Assembly: GCA_965234545.1 (NCBI GenBank)
Contig: OZ248348.1
Location: 1,240,001 to 1,304,000, forward strand
Length of the DNA: 64,000 bases
DNA from: Methylotenera sp965234545
GTDB taxonomy: Bacteria > Pseudomonadota > Gammaproteobacteria > Burkholderiales > Methylophilaceae
Direction: 5' to 3'
Shown piece after piece: positions 18,301 to 33,300 of the stretch. A model generated the notes under the pieces. The model was not told where the DNA came from. It saw only the letters and a list, made by a program, of their open reading frames with translations, and did no database searches. Within the stretch, counting starts at the first letter, position 1. Every line of letters begins with the position of its first letter. Made by a program: the position numbers and the translations under genes.

Positions 18301-21300
18301 TGCACAAAGCTGTAATCGCTTTCAGCAAAACCCAGCAGGTCTTTGAAGTTTTGTAAACTGCCAATTTGGTAATTGCCAGACCCATCAGCGGTCAGATAGT
18401 TAGCAATATTCAAGCTTTGATTGTGGCGCATATAATCGCCGAATTGATCGCTATAAATACCACCCACGGTGAGCTGATGCGAACCGTTAATTAACACATT
18501 ATCGACATCGTAAAAACTATTGTAGAGCCACCCATCGGCATCATTGAAACCGACCAGCCCACCAACATCTTGGGCGGCATTGACCACACCGCTAGCATAA
18601 CTGTTGTAAATGTCACCGTAGTTATAACCCACCAAACCGCCAGCACCGCTGTCCGCCACTACACTGCCAGTCGCGTAACTGTTATAAATTTCACCGTAAT
18701 TGAAGCCGACCAAGCCGCCTACAGCACCTTCGGCACTGGCATCCGCCGTGGCATGGCTAACAAGAATCCTACCAACGTTGGTTCCGACCAAGCCACCCAC
18801 CTTATTGCTACCGATTCCCTGCACCAAACCTTCTGCATAACTGTCGGCCACCGTGCTCAAGTTAGCTCCGACCAAGCCACCCACTTTTGCGCTGCCGTAT
18901 CCGTAATCAATAGCAGTGATGTCGACATCGGCATGGCCATGATTAATGGCGCCGACTTTATTCATGCCTACTAAGCCGCCCACTACTGAGGAACCACCCA
19001 CATTACCCGTGGCGTAACTATTATTGACAAGACCGTAGTTAGCGCCAACTAAGCCACCAATGCCAGCAACCCCGACCACATCAACATCCAACATCCCCAC
19101 ATTAGCAATCACCCCAGCATTGATGCCAAACAAGCCAACATTATTTGCTTCATTATAAAAAGTAAAGCTGCTGATGGTGTGGCCTTGCCCATCAAAACTG
19201 CCGGCGAATGGGTTGCCATAGTTACTACCCACCGGCACAAAACCACTGCCCGTGGGTGTGACAGCGCCTCTGTCGGTCGCCCATAGTCCGCTAGCATTGC
19301 TAAAGTCAGCACTCATGTCTATGTTGTTGGCTAGGGTGTAGTTGGCCGTTAAATCCATGGCCATCAACTGCAATTGGTGGCTGTTGGTGATGCTGGTGCT
19401 GTATTCGGATTGCAAGAAGGGGCGGGTTTCGCCATCGATCATGAACCAAGTGCCGGAGTTAGGTGAGTCGCCAAAGCTCCAACCGGCATCGGTGTAGGTG
19501 ATTTGCGTTAAACGGTCAGCCGCGCTTATGCCTATGCCGCCGTCTGAGCTTGATTGACCGGTGGTGTCGGTGTCCCAGAAGCTGGCTTCAACCGTGCCGC
19601 TGTTATACCCAACCAAGCCGCCCACATCGGTGGTGCCCGTGACCAAACCCGTGGCATAGGTCTGACTGATGCTGCCGCCATCGTAGCTATAACCAACTAA
19701 GCCTCCTACACCGAAAGTGCCAGCAACATTGCCGGTGGCATAACTTTGATTGATCGTGCCACCTTCGTCGTTGTAGCCGACCAAACCGCCAACATAATTA
19801 CTGCCACTCACCGATCCAGTGGCATAGCTTTGATTGATGAGGCCGCCATAGTCGTTATCACCCACCAAACCGCCAACATAATCACTGCCACTCACGCTAC
19901 CAGTCGAATAGCCTTGAGTGATGATGCCGTCGTTGTAACCTAACAACCCGCCGACATTGTCACTGCCACTCACGCTGCCAGTGGCATAGCTTTGGCTGAT
20001 ATGACCTCCGCTATAACCCACCAAACCACCTACTTCGTTAATGCCAGTAACCGCAGCGCTACTGTAGCTTTGAGTGACGGTGCCATCATCGTTATAACCC
20101 ACCAAACCACCCACACTGCCATTACCGCTTACACTGCCTGTCACATAGCTGTTACTTATGTTGCCGTAGTTATTTCCCGCCAAACCACCTACATAATTAC
20201 CGCCGGTGATATCCACATTAATCAAGCCTAGGTTGCTAATGCCTTGTCCGTAACCGAACAAACCTACGCCACCCAATGTTGGGCGATTGATAGTTAGACC
20301 ACTGATAGCATGACCTTGCCCATCAAAGCTACCAGTAAAATGAGTGCCAACATGGCCCACAGGCACAAACCCACCCGCATCGGTCCACACATCATTGACA
20401 CCTGCGGTTTTGCTGGCATCCACATCCCTCACCAAGGTGTAATCCGCCGTTAAATCCATGGCCATCAACTGCAATTGGTGGGCGTTGGCTATTTGAGTGG
20501 CGTATTCGGAGGCTAACATGGGGGTGGTGGCACCCGTAGCACCGCCAGTATTGTTTAAGGTGCCATCGGCATTGACCAACACCCAGTTATTGCCGCTGGC
20601 ACCGGGCGTGCTGGTAAAGTTAAACCCAACATAATTAGCACTGTCACGCATTTCCTCACTTGTTAAACCCGTGCCGTTGCCGTTGTTCAGTGCCACATCC
20701 GTATTGACGGTATTATTCCAATACCCATCAGTTACCGTGCCACCATCATTTAGTCCTACCAGGCCACCCACATCCGCACCGCCACTGGCCACCACACCTG
20801 CAGCGTAAGTTTGCTCAACCACCGCTTGGCTATAGCCAATTAGACCGCCCACCATGTCACTGTTAGTGGCGCTGGTAACATTGCCCAAGGCGTAGCTGTT
20901 GCTAATGTAGCCGTAATTAATATGCCCAACCAAACCGCCTAAGTGGCCAGCACCAGTTACATTGCCGGCGGCATAACTGTTGCTAATGCTGGTGCCGTCT
21001 TCCGCAAAGCCGACCAAGCCACCCACACTATTACCCACGCTCACTACGTTGCCAGTAGCATAACTGTTGCTTATTGCCACGTTAGACCAATTGTGACCAA
21101 TCAATCCACCCACGTCGTTACCATAAGCGTAAACATTACCTAGCGCATACGAGCCAGTAATCGATCCGCCAATTTGATTGGTACCCACCAAACCACCCGC
21201 GTAGCTGGTAGGATCAACTTCACCAACCAGGGTGCCGGCGTCTAAGGCCACATCCGTATGGCTATTGCTGATACTGCCAAAGTTAGTGCTGACTAAGCCC

Positions 21301-24300
21301 CCTACATAAGCACCCAAACCCTCGACTGAACCCGTGACGAAGCTATGGCTAATGCTGCCATAATTGTCCGCCACCAAACCTGCAACAAAGTTATTGCCTT
21401 TGATGCTAACGTTAACTAAACCAAGGTTGCTAATCGCAGCACGGCCATAGCCAAACAAAGCCACATCCGATTCTGCAGGACGATTAATGGTTAGGCTGGT
21501 AATGGTATGGCCTAGGCCATCAAAGCCACCCGCGAATACATGGCCGTCGTCCGAGCCAACAGGGACAAAACCCGGACCCACATCAAGCCCTATATCAGTC
21601 GCCCACATGCCGCTAACGTTATTAAAATCAGTCGACATGTCGATGTTGTTGGCTAAGGTGTAATTGGCATTTAAATCCATGGCCATCAATTGCAACTGGT
21701 GGCTGTTGGTGATGCTGGTGCTGTATTCGGATTGCAAGAAGGGGCGGGTTTCACCATCAATCATGAACCACGTGCCGGGGCCTGAGGTGAAATCCCATTC
21801 GGCATCCGCATAGTTACTTTGCGTTAGCAACTCAGCCGTCGTTTTGCCTGTGCCACCATCAGAATTTAATTGCCCGCTAGTGTCTTTATCCCAAAAACTA
21901 TCGATGACATCGCCGCTATTTAGACCAACCAAGCCACCTACTTTGGTAGCGCCCGTCACGCTTCCAGTGGCAAATGTACCAATTACATCAGCTTCGTTCA
22001 AACCAACCAAACCACCCACTTTGAAGCTGCCCGTCACACTGCCTATCGCATAGCTATTGCTAACATTACCGCTTAACTCATTTCTGCCGTTATCACCCAC
22101 CAAACCACCCACCTTAGCGGCACCCGTTACTTGACCAGTGGCATAACTGTTATCAATATCACCATTATTGTAGCCAACCAAGCCGCCGACTCCGTAACTG
22201 CCTATAACCTCACCGTTGGCATGACTGTTCACTATTGACCCTGCATTTTCGCCCACCAAGCCACCAACGTCGCCGTCACGCCCAAACACCAATCCGCTGG
22301 CATAACTATTTTCAATGCTAGCTCCATACGCATTCGCACCGACTAGCCCACCGACATAGTCGCTGCCACTCACCATGCCAGTGGCGTAGCTATGACTAAT
22401 GCTTGCTCCATACAAATTCGTACCGACCAGCCCACCGACATAGTCGCTGCCACTCACCATGCCAGTGGCGTAGCTATGACTAATGCCCCCTTCATTCCTG
22501 CCAACCAAACCGCCAGCTTTACTATTGCCGTAATTGCTATCGCTGATAACGTTGCCGGTGGCATAGCTGTTAGTGATAGCACTGCCATCGTAGTTGAAGC
22601 CCACCAAACCACCCGTATAACCGCTGCCGCTCACGCGACTAGTGGCATAGCTGTTACTGATGCTGCCATAGTTAAAACCCACCAAACCACCCACATTATC
22701 AGTGCCACTTACGCTGCCGGTGGCATGACTATGACTAACACTGCCTCCGTAGTTATCTCCCACTAAACCACCAACACGCTGATTACCAGTCACGCTACCA
22801 GCCATATAGCCATCCGTCACGCTACCGTGGTTATTTTTACCGACTAAGCCACCGACATAATTACTACCAGCGACGCTACCGGTGGCATAGCTGTTGCTGA
22901 TGCTGCCATAGTTAGAACCCACCAAACCACCCACATAATTATCGCCTGTAATACTTACCGCCACTAAGCCTAGATTGCTGATGTTGCTATTGGATTCACC
23001 ATAACCAAACAAGCCAACGTAATTTCTCGCGGGCCGATAAATATACAAGCCAGTGACGGTGTGGCCTAATCCATCCAAACTGCCGCTAAACATATCATAA
23101 TTATGCTGCGCTAATATTGAAAAGCCCTGGCCTTGCGCTGCGCCCCTGTTGGTCGCCCATAGTCCGCTAGCATTGCTAAAGTCAGCACTCATGTCTATGT
23201 TTTTGGCTAGGGTGTAGTTGGCCGTAAAATCCATGGCCATCAACTGCAATTGGTGGCTGTTGGTGATGCTGGTGCTGTATTCGGATTGCAAGAAGGGGCG
23301 AGTTTCGCCATCGACCATGAACCAAGTGCCGGAGTTGGGGGTGTCACCAAAATTCCAGCCGGCATCGGTATAAGTAGTTTGCGTTAATAACTCGGCCGTG
23401 GTTTTGCCTGTGCCGCCGTCTGAGTTTGATTGGCCGGTGGTGTCGGTGTCCCAGAAGCTGGCTTCAACCGTGCCGCTGTTATACCCAACCAAGCCGCCCA
23501 CATCGGTGGTGCCCGTGACCAAGCCCGTGGCATAAGTCTGACTGATGTTGCTGCTGGTATCGTTAAATCCAACCAAACCTCCCACGCCCCAAACACCAGC
23601 GACATTGCCTGTGGCATAGCTGTTGCTGATGCTGCCGCCTAAGCTATGACCGACCAAACCGCCGACATAATAATGACTGCCACTCACGCTGCCAGCGGCG
23701 TAGCTATTTGTGATGGTGCCACTAACATTTTTACCAACCAAGCCGCCGACATCATAAAAACCGCCACTCACGCTGCCAGTGGCATAACTGTTGGTGATGG
23801 TGCCGTTATCATTAGATCCCACCAAGCCACCCACGCGCGAATTAGAAGCAACAACATTGCCGGTAGCGTAGCTGCTAGTAATATCGCCAGATTCATTAGA
23901 ACCAACTAAACCACCCACATCATTTGCACCGCTGACTGTGGCAGTGCTGTAACTATGGCTAATGCTGCCACTATTAGAACCAACTAAACCACCCACAGAA
24001 GATGATGTAGCAACAATGCTACCCGTGACATAACTGTTGCTGATGCTGCCGTAGTTAATTGCGACCAAACCACCACCATTTGGGCCGGTGATATTTGCAT
24101 CAATTAAGCCAACATTGCTTATGTTGGCATCACCATAGCCAAACAAACCAACATCACCACCTCGGTCTATCATTAAACCAGCAACCGTATGCCCTAGGCC
24201 ATCAAAACTGCCCGTGAACACTTGATACATATCTCGCCCTACCGGCACAAAACCACCCACATCGGTCCACACATCATTGACACCTGCGGTTTTGCTGGCA

Positions 24301-27300
24301 TCCACATCCCTCACCAAGGTGTAATCCGCCGTTAAATCCATGGCCATCAACTGCAATTGGTGGGCGTTGGCTATTTGAGTGGCGTATTCGGAGGCTAACA
24401 TGGGGGTGGTGGCACCCGTAGCACCGCCAGTATTGTTTAAGGTGCCATCGGCATTGACCAACACCCAGTTATTGCCACTGGCACCGGGCGTGCTGGTAAA
24501 GTTAAACCCAACATAATTAGCAGTGTCACGCATTTCCTCACTTGTTAAACCCGTGCCGTTGCCGTTGTTCAGTGCCACATCCGTATTGACGGTATTATTC
24601 CAATACCCATCAGTTACCGTGCCGCCATCATTTAGTCCTACCAGGCCACCCACATTGCTGCTGCCCGTGACCAAACCCGTGGCATAGGTCTGACTAACGC
24701 TGCCATAACTGTTTTCACCTACTAAACCCCCAACAGCACTACCACCTGTTACATTACCCGTGGCATAACTGTTGCTGATACTGCTCCCATCGTAGTTAAA
24801 CCCAACCAAGCCACCTGTGCCAGAATCGCTTACATCACCTAATACAGAACCAGTGGCATAACTATTATTAATGCCACCTTCATTATGGCCAACCAAACCA
24901 CCCACATGGTAGAAACCTGTGACGCTTGCACTGGCATAACTGTTGCTTATGCCACCGTAATTACGGCCAACCAAACCACCAACATCATTATCTGAGCCAA
25001 TCACTGTGCCCGTCACAAAACTATTACTTATGTTGCCGTGATTCCCGCCAACCAAGCCTCCAGCACCACCTTCACCATTAATGGTTACATTGACTAAACC
25101 TACATTGCTGATATTGCCACTGCTGTTTCCAAACAAACCCACGCCCCAAGTGCTGGGTCTATCAATAATTAAACCGCTGATGGCATGACCCTGCCCATCA
25201 AAGTTGCCAGTGTATTGGTTACCATCAGCAAGTCCATAACCATAGCCCACCGGCACAAAACCACTGCCCGTGGGTGTGACAGCGCCTCTGTTGGTCGCCC
25301 ATAGTCCACTGACATTACTAAAGTCAGCGCTCATGTCTATGTTATTAGCCAGCGTGTAGTTGGCACTTAAATCCATGGCCATCAATTGCAATTGGTGGCT
25401 GTTAGTGATGCTGGTGCTGTATTCGGATTGCAAGAAGGGGCGGGTTTCACCATCGATCATGAACCAGGTGCCAGAGTTAGGGGATGAGCCGAAATCCCAG
25501 CCCGCATTGAAACCACCTGTAGCGCTTGTTGCTGAAGAAAAATTAGCCGAGTAAAGAAAGTCTGCTGTACTTAGGCCTATGATGTCAGTTGCATTGCCAT
25601 CATCAAATCCTATCGCATCGGCTTGACCGGTAGTGTCGGTGTCCCAGAAGCTGGCTGTAACCGTGCCGTAGTTAGAACCCACTATTCCGCCTTCATGGTA
25701 GGTGCCAGTGACCAACCCCGTGGCATAAGTCTGACCGATGCTGCCGTAGTTAGAACCCACCAGTCCGCCCACCTTAACATCACCAGTCACATTGCCGATG
25801 GCATAACTGCTTGTAACGTTACCGTCGTTAGAACCCACCAAACCACCGACATCATCACTGCCGCTCACACTGCCAGTGGCATAGCTTTTTGTGACGTTGC
25901 CGTCGTTAGAACCGACCAGTCCGCCCACATTGTAATTACCGCTCACGCTGCCAGTGGCATAACTGTTGGTGATATCACCGGCGTTATACCCAACTAAACC
26001 TCCGACATCTTCATCACCGCTCACGCTGCCATGGACAGAAGCCGCGCTGAAACTACCCGCTATAACACTGTCATCCGATGTCCACCCAACCAAGCCGCCA
26101 ACCGATCCAGCGCCTGAAACAACACCCGTGACGTAACTGTTAGAGATGTTCCCGTAGTTATTGCCGGCTAGACCACCAACAAAATCACCACCAGTGATAT
26201 CAACATCAATCAGGCCTAGGTTGCTAATGCCTTGACCATACCCAAATAACCCAACGCCACCCAGTGATGGGCGATTAATCATTAAGCCACTGATAGCATG
26301 GCCTTGCCCATCCAAGCTGCCAGTGAAATGATTTCCCGACTCGCCCACCGGCACAAAGCCCCGACCAGTGGATGCGCCCGTGTCGGTCGCCCATAGTCCA
26401 CTGACATTGGCAAATTCCGATGTCATGTCGATGTTATTGGCTAGGGTGTAGTTGGCCGTTAAATCCATGGCCATCAATTGCAATTGGTGGCTGTTGCTGA
26501 TGCTGGTGCTGTATTCGGATTGCAAGAACGGACGGGTTTCCCCATCAATCATGAACCAAGTGCCGGCGTTAGCACTGAAATCCCAACCGGCATCGGTGTA
26601 GGTGCTTTGCGTTAATAACTCGGCCGTGGTTTTGCCTGTGCCACCCGCTGAACTTAATTGACCGGTGGTGTCGGTGTCCCAGAAACTGCTGCTAACAGTA
26701 GCGGCGCTATTACTCGATACGATAGCAGGGTTTGTTTGATCAAATTCATTTTGGTTGACTCCAAGCAAACCGCCAATGCTGCCGTTACCGTTGATGCTGA
26801 CCCTGCCGGTCGCGTAACTTTCATCGATACTGGCCATGCTGCTGCTTGATTGGATAGTTGCATTGGTGCTGTTAGTCACGGCCAATGTGCTGCGATTCAA
26901 CCCCACCAAGCCACCCACCATATCAACACCGGACACATCACCAATCGCATAACTGGTGCTGATTTCAGCATTTCTACTGCTGTTAGAAATAATAACGTCG
27001 CTTAACCAATACAACCCGATTTCACTGTCGTTTAGCCCCACCAAGCCACCCACAGCAATGGTACCGGTTACGCTACCCGCAGCGTAACTATTGCTGATGC
27101 GGCTAGTGCTGTGGTCGCCATCAATAATGTTAATGGAACCACCATAACCACTCCAACCCGTTAATACACTGCGGTTAGCGCCTACCAAACCGCCCACGCC
27201 ATAATAACCCGACGCATTGCCAGTGGCGTAGCTTTCGCTAACGCTTCCGCCATAATGGTTAATACCGACTAATCCGCCCACTCTGTAGTGACCTGAGACC

Positions 27301-30300
27301 ACGCCAGCGGCATAACTTTCAGTGATGCTAGCGTATTCGTTTTTACCAACCAAACCGCCCACACCATCATAGCCGCTCACCCTAACGGCGGCATAACTGT
27401 TAATGATGGTGCTGCCGTCGTAGTTATAGCCCACCAAACCACCCACATCATCAGTACCCATCACACTGCCCGTGGCATGGCTGTTACTGATGTCACTACT
27501 AGCGCTAGCACCAACTAAACCACCGACATAATTATTGCCCGTTACCACACCCGAAGCATAACTGTTGCTGATATTGCTACTGTAGTTGTAGCCGACCAGT
27601 CCACCAACATAATCATTGCCGGATACGCGACCCGTCGCGTAGCTATAGCTGATGCTTCCGTATTGGTTGTGGCCAACTAGCCCACCGGCGCTTGAACCAG
27701 CCGAATTAACCTCTACATTGGCCGAGGAGTATGCATTGCGAATATTACCGCCGTAATTGTCACCCACCAAGCCACCCACAGAACCATTACCGGCGAGACT
27801 GCCAGTTACATAGCTATTGCTGATGTTGCCATAGTAATTATTACCGACCAAGCCGCCTACATCGACATTACCCGTTATTTGCACATTCAGCAGGCCGACA
27901 TTGCTGATGGGTGCATAAGCGCCGTAACCAAAAAGCCCCACACCATACCAATCGGGTCGATTAATGCTTAAACCACTGATGGCGTGGCCTTGCCCATCAA
28001 ACGCCCCCGTGAATACATGACTATCGTCCTGCCCCACCGGCACAAAGCCACTGCCTATTGGTGTGACAGCGCCTCTGTCGGTCGCCCATAGGCCGCTGAC
28101 ATTGCTAAACTCAGCGCTCATGTCTATGTTGTTGGCTAAGGTATAGTCAGCGCTTAAATCCATCGCCATCAATTGCAATTGGTGGCTGTTGGTGATGCTG
28201 GTGCTGTATTCGGATTGTAAGAACGGACGGGTTTCATCTTCAAGCATGAACCAGGTGCCGTCATTAGGCGAGCTACTAAATGTCCAGCCAAGTACCTCAT
28301 AGGTGCTTGGTCTGAGTAGATCTTCCGTGGTTTTACCCTCACTATCCGCCGACCCTGCTGAACTTAATTGACCGGTGGTATCGATGTCCCAAAAGCTGGC
28401 TTCAACCGTGCCACCATTGTTATACCCAACCAAACCGCCCACATCGCTGCTGCCCGTGACCAAACCCGTGGCATAGGTTTGACTGATAGTGCCGTAATGG
28501 TTTTTACCAACCAAGCCACCCACTTTAACATCCCCGGTCACACTGCCGGTGGTATAGCTGTTGCTGATGCTACCGTTGCTAAGACCCACCAATCCGCCTA
28601 CTTTTGAACTGCCTTCCACAGCCCCTGTGGCATAGTTGTTGGTGATGGTGTCGTTGTTATAACCAACCAAACCACCCACACTGTCATTACCGCTCACGCT
28701 GCCTGTGGCATAGCTGTTTGTAATGGTGCCATCGTTATAACCCACTAATCCGCCCACATCGTCATCACCAGTCACGGTGCCTGTGGCGTGGCTAGCAACA
28801 ATGCCGCCTTGCCAAGTGTATCCAACCAGGCCACCCACGCTATCCGTTCCGCTCACGCTACCCGTGGCATAACTGTTGCTGATCAGCAGGTTTCCGTCAT
28901 TACTGCCCACTAAACCGCCTACACCAAAATCACCACTCACGCTGCCGCCGGCATAACTGTTACTGATGCTACCCTCACTGTAGCCAACCAAGCCCCCTGT
29001 GTAATCCCCGCCACTTACCGTCCCCACGGCGTAACTATTAGCGATGCTGCCCACGCTGTAACCAGCCAAACCACCCACATCATAATTACCTGTCACGCTA
29101 CCGGTCACATAGCTATTAGAAATGTTGCCGTAGCTATACCCGATCAGTCCACCCGTGGCGCCATAGTCCCCACCTCCGACGATGGCCACATTAAGTAAGC
29201 CAAGGTTACTGATGGTGGCATCACCGTAACCAAACAAGCCCACACCCCTGGTACTTGGTCGATTAATGCTTAAACCGCTGATGGTGTGGCCTTGCCCATC
29301 AAAGCTACCGGTAAAATGAGTGTCCTCATTGCCCACCGGCACAAAGCCCCGACCAGTGGATGCGCCCGTGTCGGTCGCCCATAGTCCGCTGACATTGCTA
29401 AACTCCGTTGTCATGTCGATGTTATTGGCTAGGGTGTAGTTGGCCGTTAAATCCATGGCCATCAACTGCAATTGGTGGCTGTTGGTGATGCTGGTGCTGT
29501 ATTCGGATTGCAAGAAAGGGCGGGTTTCATCGTCTAGCATGAACCAAGTGCCGCTATTGGGTGTGTCACCGAAATTCCAACCGGCATCGGTGTAAGTGCT
29601 TTGCGTTAATAACTCGGCCGTGGTTTTGCCTGTGCCACCCGCTGAACTTAATTGACCGGTGGTGTCGGTGTCCCAAAAACTGCTGCTTATGGTGCCTTCA
29701 TCGTTTAAGCCGACCAATCCACCCACATTATTAGTGCCAGTAACGCTGCCAGTGGCGAAGGTGTTAATTATGCTGCCATTGCTGTTACCAACCAAGCCGC
29801 CGACATCATCGACACCTGCAACAGTCCCAATGGCATAGCTATTGCTTATAATGCCATGGTTAATTCCAACTAACCCCCCCACCGAATCTTCTCTACCAAT
29901 GACATTGGCCGAGCTAAAACTGCTATTGACGACACTGTCATTATCCGTCCAACCAAGCAGGCCACCCACGGATCTTGATCCAGAAACATTGCCGGTGACA
30001 TAACTATTGAAAACGCTACCGTAGTTATTGCCGGCCAAGCCTCCAACAAAATCACCCCCTACGACATCCACATCAATCAAGCCTAAGTTGCTAATGCCTT
30101 GCCCATACCCAAATAAACCCACGCCATCCAATGTTGGCCGGTATATTTTCAAACCCGAGATAGTATGGCCTTGCCCATTAAAGGTGCCGGTAAAATGGTT
30201 TGCCTCTGAACCCACCGGCACAAAACCACCGCCCGAAGAACTGCTGGTCGCCCATAGTCCACTGGCATTGCTAAACTCCCCACTCATGTCGATGCTGTTG

Positions 30301-33300
30301 GCTAGGGTGTAGTTGGCGCTTAAATCCATGGCCATCAATTGCAATTGGTGGCTGTTGGTGATGCTGGTGCTGTATTCGGATTGCAAGAAGGGGCGGGTTT
30401 CGCCGTCTATCATGAACCAAGTGCCGGTGTTAGCACTGAAATCCCAACCGGCATCGGTATAAGTAGTTTGCGTTAATAACTCGGCCGTGGTTTTGCCTGC
30501 ACTATCCACTGACCCTGATGAACGCAATTGACCGGTGGTGTTGGTGTCCCAGAAGCTATTTTCTACCGTACCCTCGGTATAACCAACCAAGCCGCCCACA
30601 TCGCTGCTGCCCGTGACCAAGCCGGCGGCAAAGGCTTGACTGATGCTGCCGCCATTGTCAAATCCAACCAGACCACCCACATACACATCACCAGTCACAT
30701 TGCCGGTGGCATAGCTGCTGTCTATGCTGCCATAATTGTAGCCAACCAAGCCGCCCACATCATAAAAACCGCCACTCACGCTGCCAGTGGCATAACTGTT
30801 GGTGATGGTACCCTCGTTACCTCCTACCAAACCGCCCACATTGCTGGTGCCCGTGACCAAACCGGCGGCATAGCTGTTGTCTATGCTTACATCGTTGCGC
30901 CCGACCAAACCACCCACATTATATGAACCGCTGACCGAAGCAGTGCTGTAACTATGGCTAATGCTGCCGTAATCATTATATCCAACCAGTCCACCCACAT
31001 TGCTATCGCCACTTACGCTACCGGTCACATAGCTGTTGCTTATGTTGCCGTAGTTATAACCCACTAAACCGCCTGTGGCACCATAACCAACGATGCTCAC
31101 GTTAATCAAACCTACGTTACTGATAGGCGCATTACCGTAACCAAACAAGCCCACCCCATAAGTACCGGAACGATTAATGCTTAAACCACTGATGGTGTGA
31201 TTTTGCCCATCCAAGCTACCAGTGAATGGGCTGCCATAGTTACTACCCACCGGCACAAAGCCACTGCCCGTGGGTGTGACAGCGGCTCTGTTGGTCGCCC
31301 ATAGTCCGCTGACATTGCTAAACTCCGATGTCATGTCGATGTTATTGGCTAGGGTGTAGTTGGCCGTTAAATCCATTGCCATCAACTGCAATTGGTGGCT
31401 GTTGGTGATGCTGGTGCTGTATTCGGATTGCAAGAAGGGACGGGTTTCGCCATCGATCATGAACCAAGTGCCAGAGTTGGGGGTGAAATCCCAGGATGTG
31501 AAATTGGCCTGATTAAGAAAATCTAGCGTCGACAAACTCAATAGATTATTCGTATTGCCAAGGTCCCATCCTATGGCGTCTTCTTGCCCTGTGGTATCGA
31601 TGTCCCAAAAGCTTCTCTCTACCGTGCCGCCATTGTTATACCCAACCAAACCGCCCACATCGCTGCTGCCCGTGACCAACCCCGTGGCATAAGTCTGACT
31701 GATGCTACCGTAATCGTTTTCACCAACTAAGCCACCTACTTTCGCTTCACCAGTCACGTTACCAATGGCATAACTGTTAGTAATGCTTCCGTAGTTGTTA
31801 TCGCCAACCAAACCACCAACACCGTAATTACCAGCAACACTGCCGGTGGCATAACTGTTGCTGATATAAGCATCGTCGTTGTAGCCAACCAGCCCCCCCA
31901 CTTTAACATCACCCGTCACATTGCCCGTGGCATAGCTGTTGTTTATGCTGCCGTCGTTGCGCCCGACCAAACCACCCACACCATTTACGCCATAACCTGA
32001 CGAAACAACTGAGTTCACTGCACCGGTGGCATGGCTTCCTTCAATCTCACTACCATATCCATAACCAACCCTTGCAGAGTAACCCACTAGGCCGCCTGTG
32101 ACACTGGTTAAAAATGAGCCATAACCGACCGACCCACTTATGGCAGAATTAAACTGACTGCTAACATTACCAGTGGCAAAACTGTCGTATACCCCACCAT
32201 ATTGCCAGCCAAGCAAGCCCCCTGTGTAATTACTGGCAGTTAGGCCACCACTTATATTGGCACTGACACTAACCTGAAAATGGCTAATTACATTGCCGCT
32301 GGCATAACTGCCGTTTACCCCAGCATAGAAACTTGATCCGATTAAGCCCCCCACTTTGCTGCTGCCTTGCACATTACCCAACAACGGCTGATCAACAGTC
32401 AGCATAAAGCTGCTTGTAACATTACCGGTAGCGTAATTGTCATACAAAGAAGAACCGCCGTTTAAGCCGATCAAACCACCGACTTTTTGCGCTCCCTCCC
32501 ATGGCGGCCCTGCCAACACATTAGTTAAAGCCATGCTAGCGGTAACCCTACCGCTGGCATGGCTGTCGTTGATGCTGCCGAAGTTGAGGCCCACCAAGCC
32601 ACCCACCTTTTGGGATCCAGCAAATTCCTGCACCACAGGGCTGATTAAGGTCATGCTGGCAGTAACATTCCCGCTGGCATGGCTGTTGTTGATACCGCCA
32701 GTGTTATAACCCACCAAACCGCCGACGGCGCTTGAGCCGCTATCCCCTTCAAGGCTAGTGCTGGCGCTGGTGCTGCTGACATTGCCAGTGGCATAACTGT
32801 TGTTGATACCGCCAGTGTTATAACCCACCAAACCGCCTGTAGCATCATAAGTGTTCTCGCTAACGACATGGCCAGTGGCATAACTGTGGTCAATCAGCCC
32901 ATTGATGTTTTTTCCTACTAAACCACCGGTGGCGGCATAATTAAGGTTCATCACGCTGCTGACATTACCCGTGGCGTAGCTGTAGTCTATGATTGAATCT
33001 GCATCTATGTTGGCGCCTACCAAGCCGCCCACTAAATCACCACCGCTCACGCTACCCGTAGCATAGCTGTTGCTGATGTTGCCGTTATCATTTTCACCCA
33101 CCAAGCCGCCCACATAATCACCACCGCTCACGCTACCCGTAGCATAGCTGTTGCTGATGTTGCCGTTATCATTTTCACCCACCAAGCCGCCCACCATATC
33201 TTGCCCATTGACGCTAGCACTTGCATGACTTAGGCTGATGCTTGAACCATAAGTCCTGCCAACCAAACCGCCTGTTTTCCAATCCGCCTGCACTGTGCCA

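Larger units (their letters stand above)
19353..31400 (-). repeat. Eleven long modules inside the GLUG exoprotein gene
   Basis: The segment encoding SHQLQLMAMDLTANYTL (or a close variant) recurs 11 times, near 31371, 30322, 29452, 28158, 26463, 25372, 24336, 23229, 21674, 20453 and 19353. Spacing is 0.87-1.7 kb. Nine copies follow a GTWFM-GETRPFLQSEYSTS block, and two (20.4 and 24.3 kb) follow a different NNWVLVNADGTLNNTGG block. Each module continues with a GFVPVG...GSFDGQGHTISGL block and then a variable number of GLUG units. This is a repeat of repeats produced by duplication. Confidence 0.88.

Noticed and set aside
33040..33201. Short regular repeats that could look like a CRISPR array
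   Set aside because: The repeats are in-frame coding units with no spacers and no cas genes nearby.
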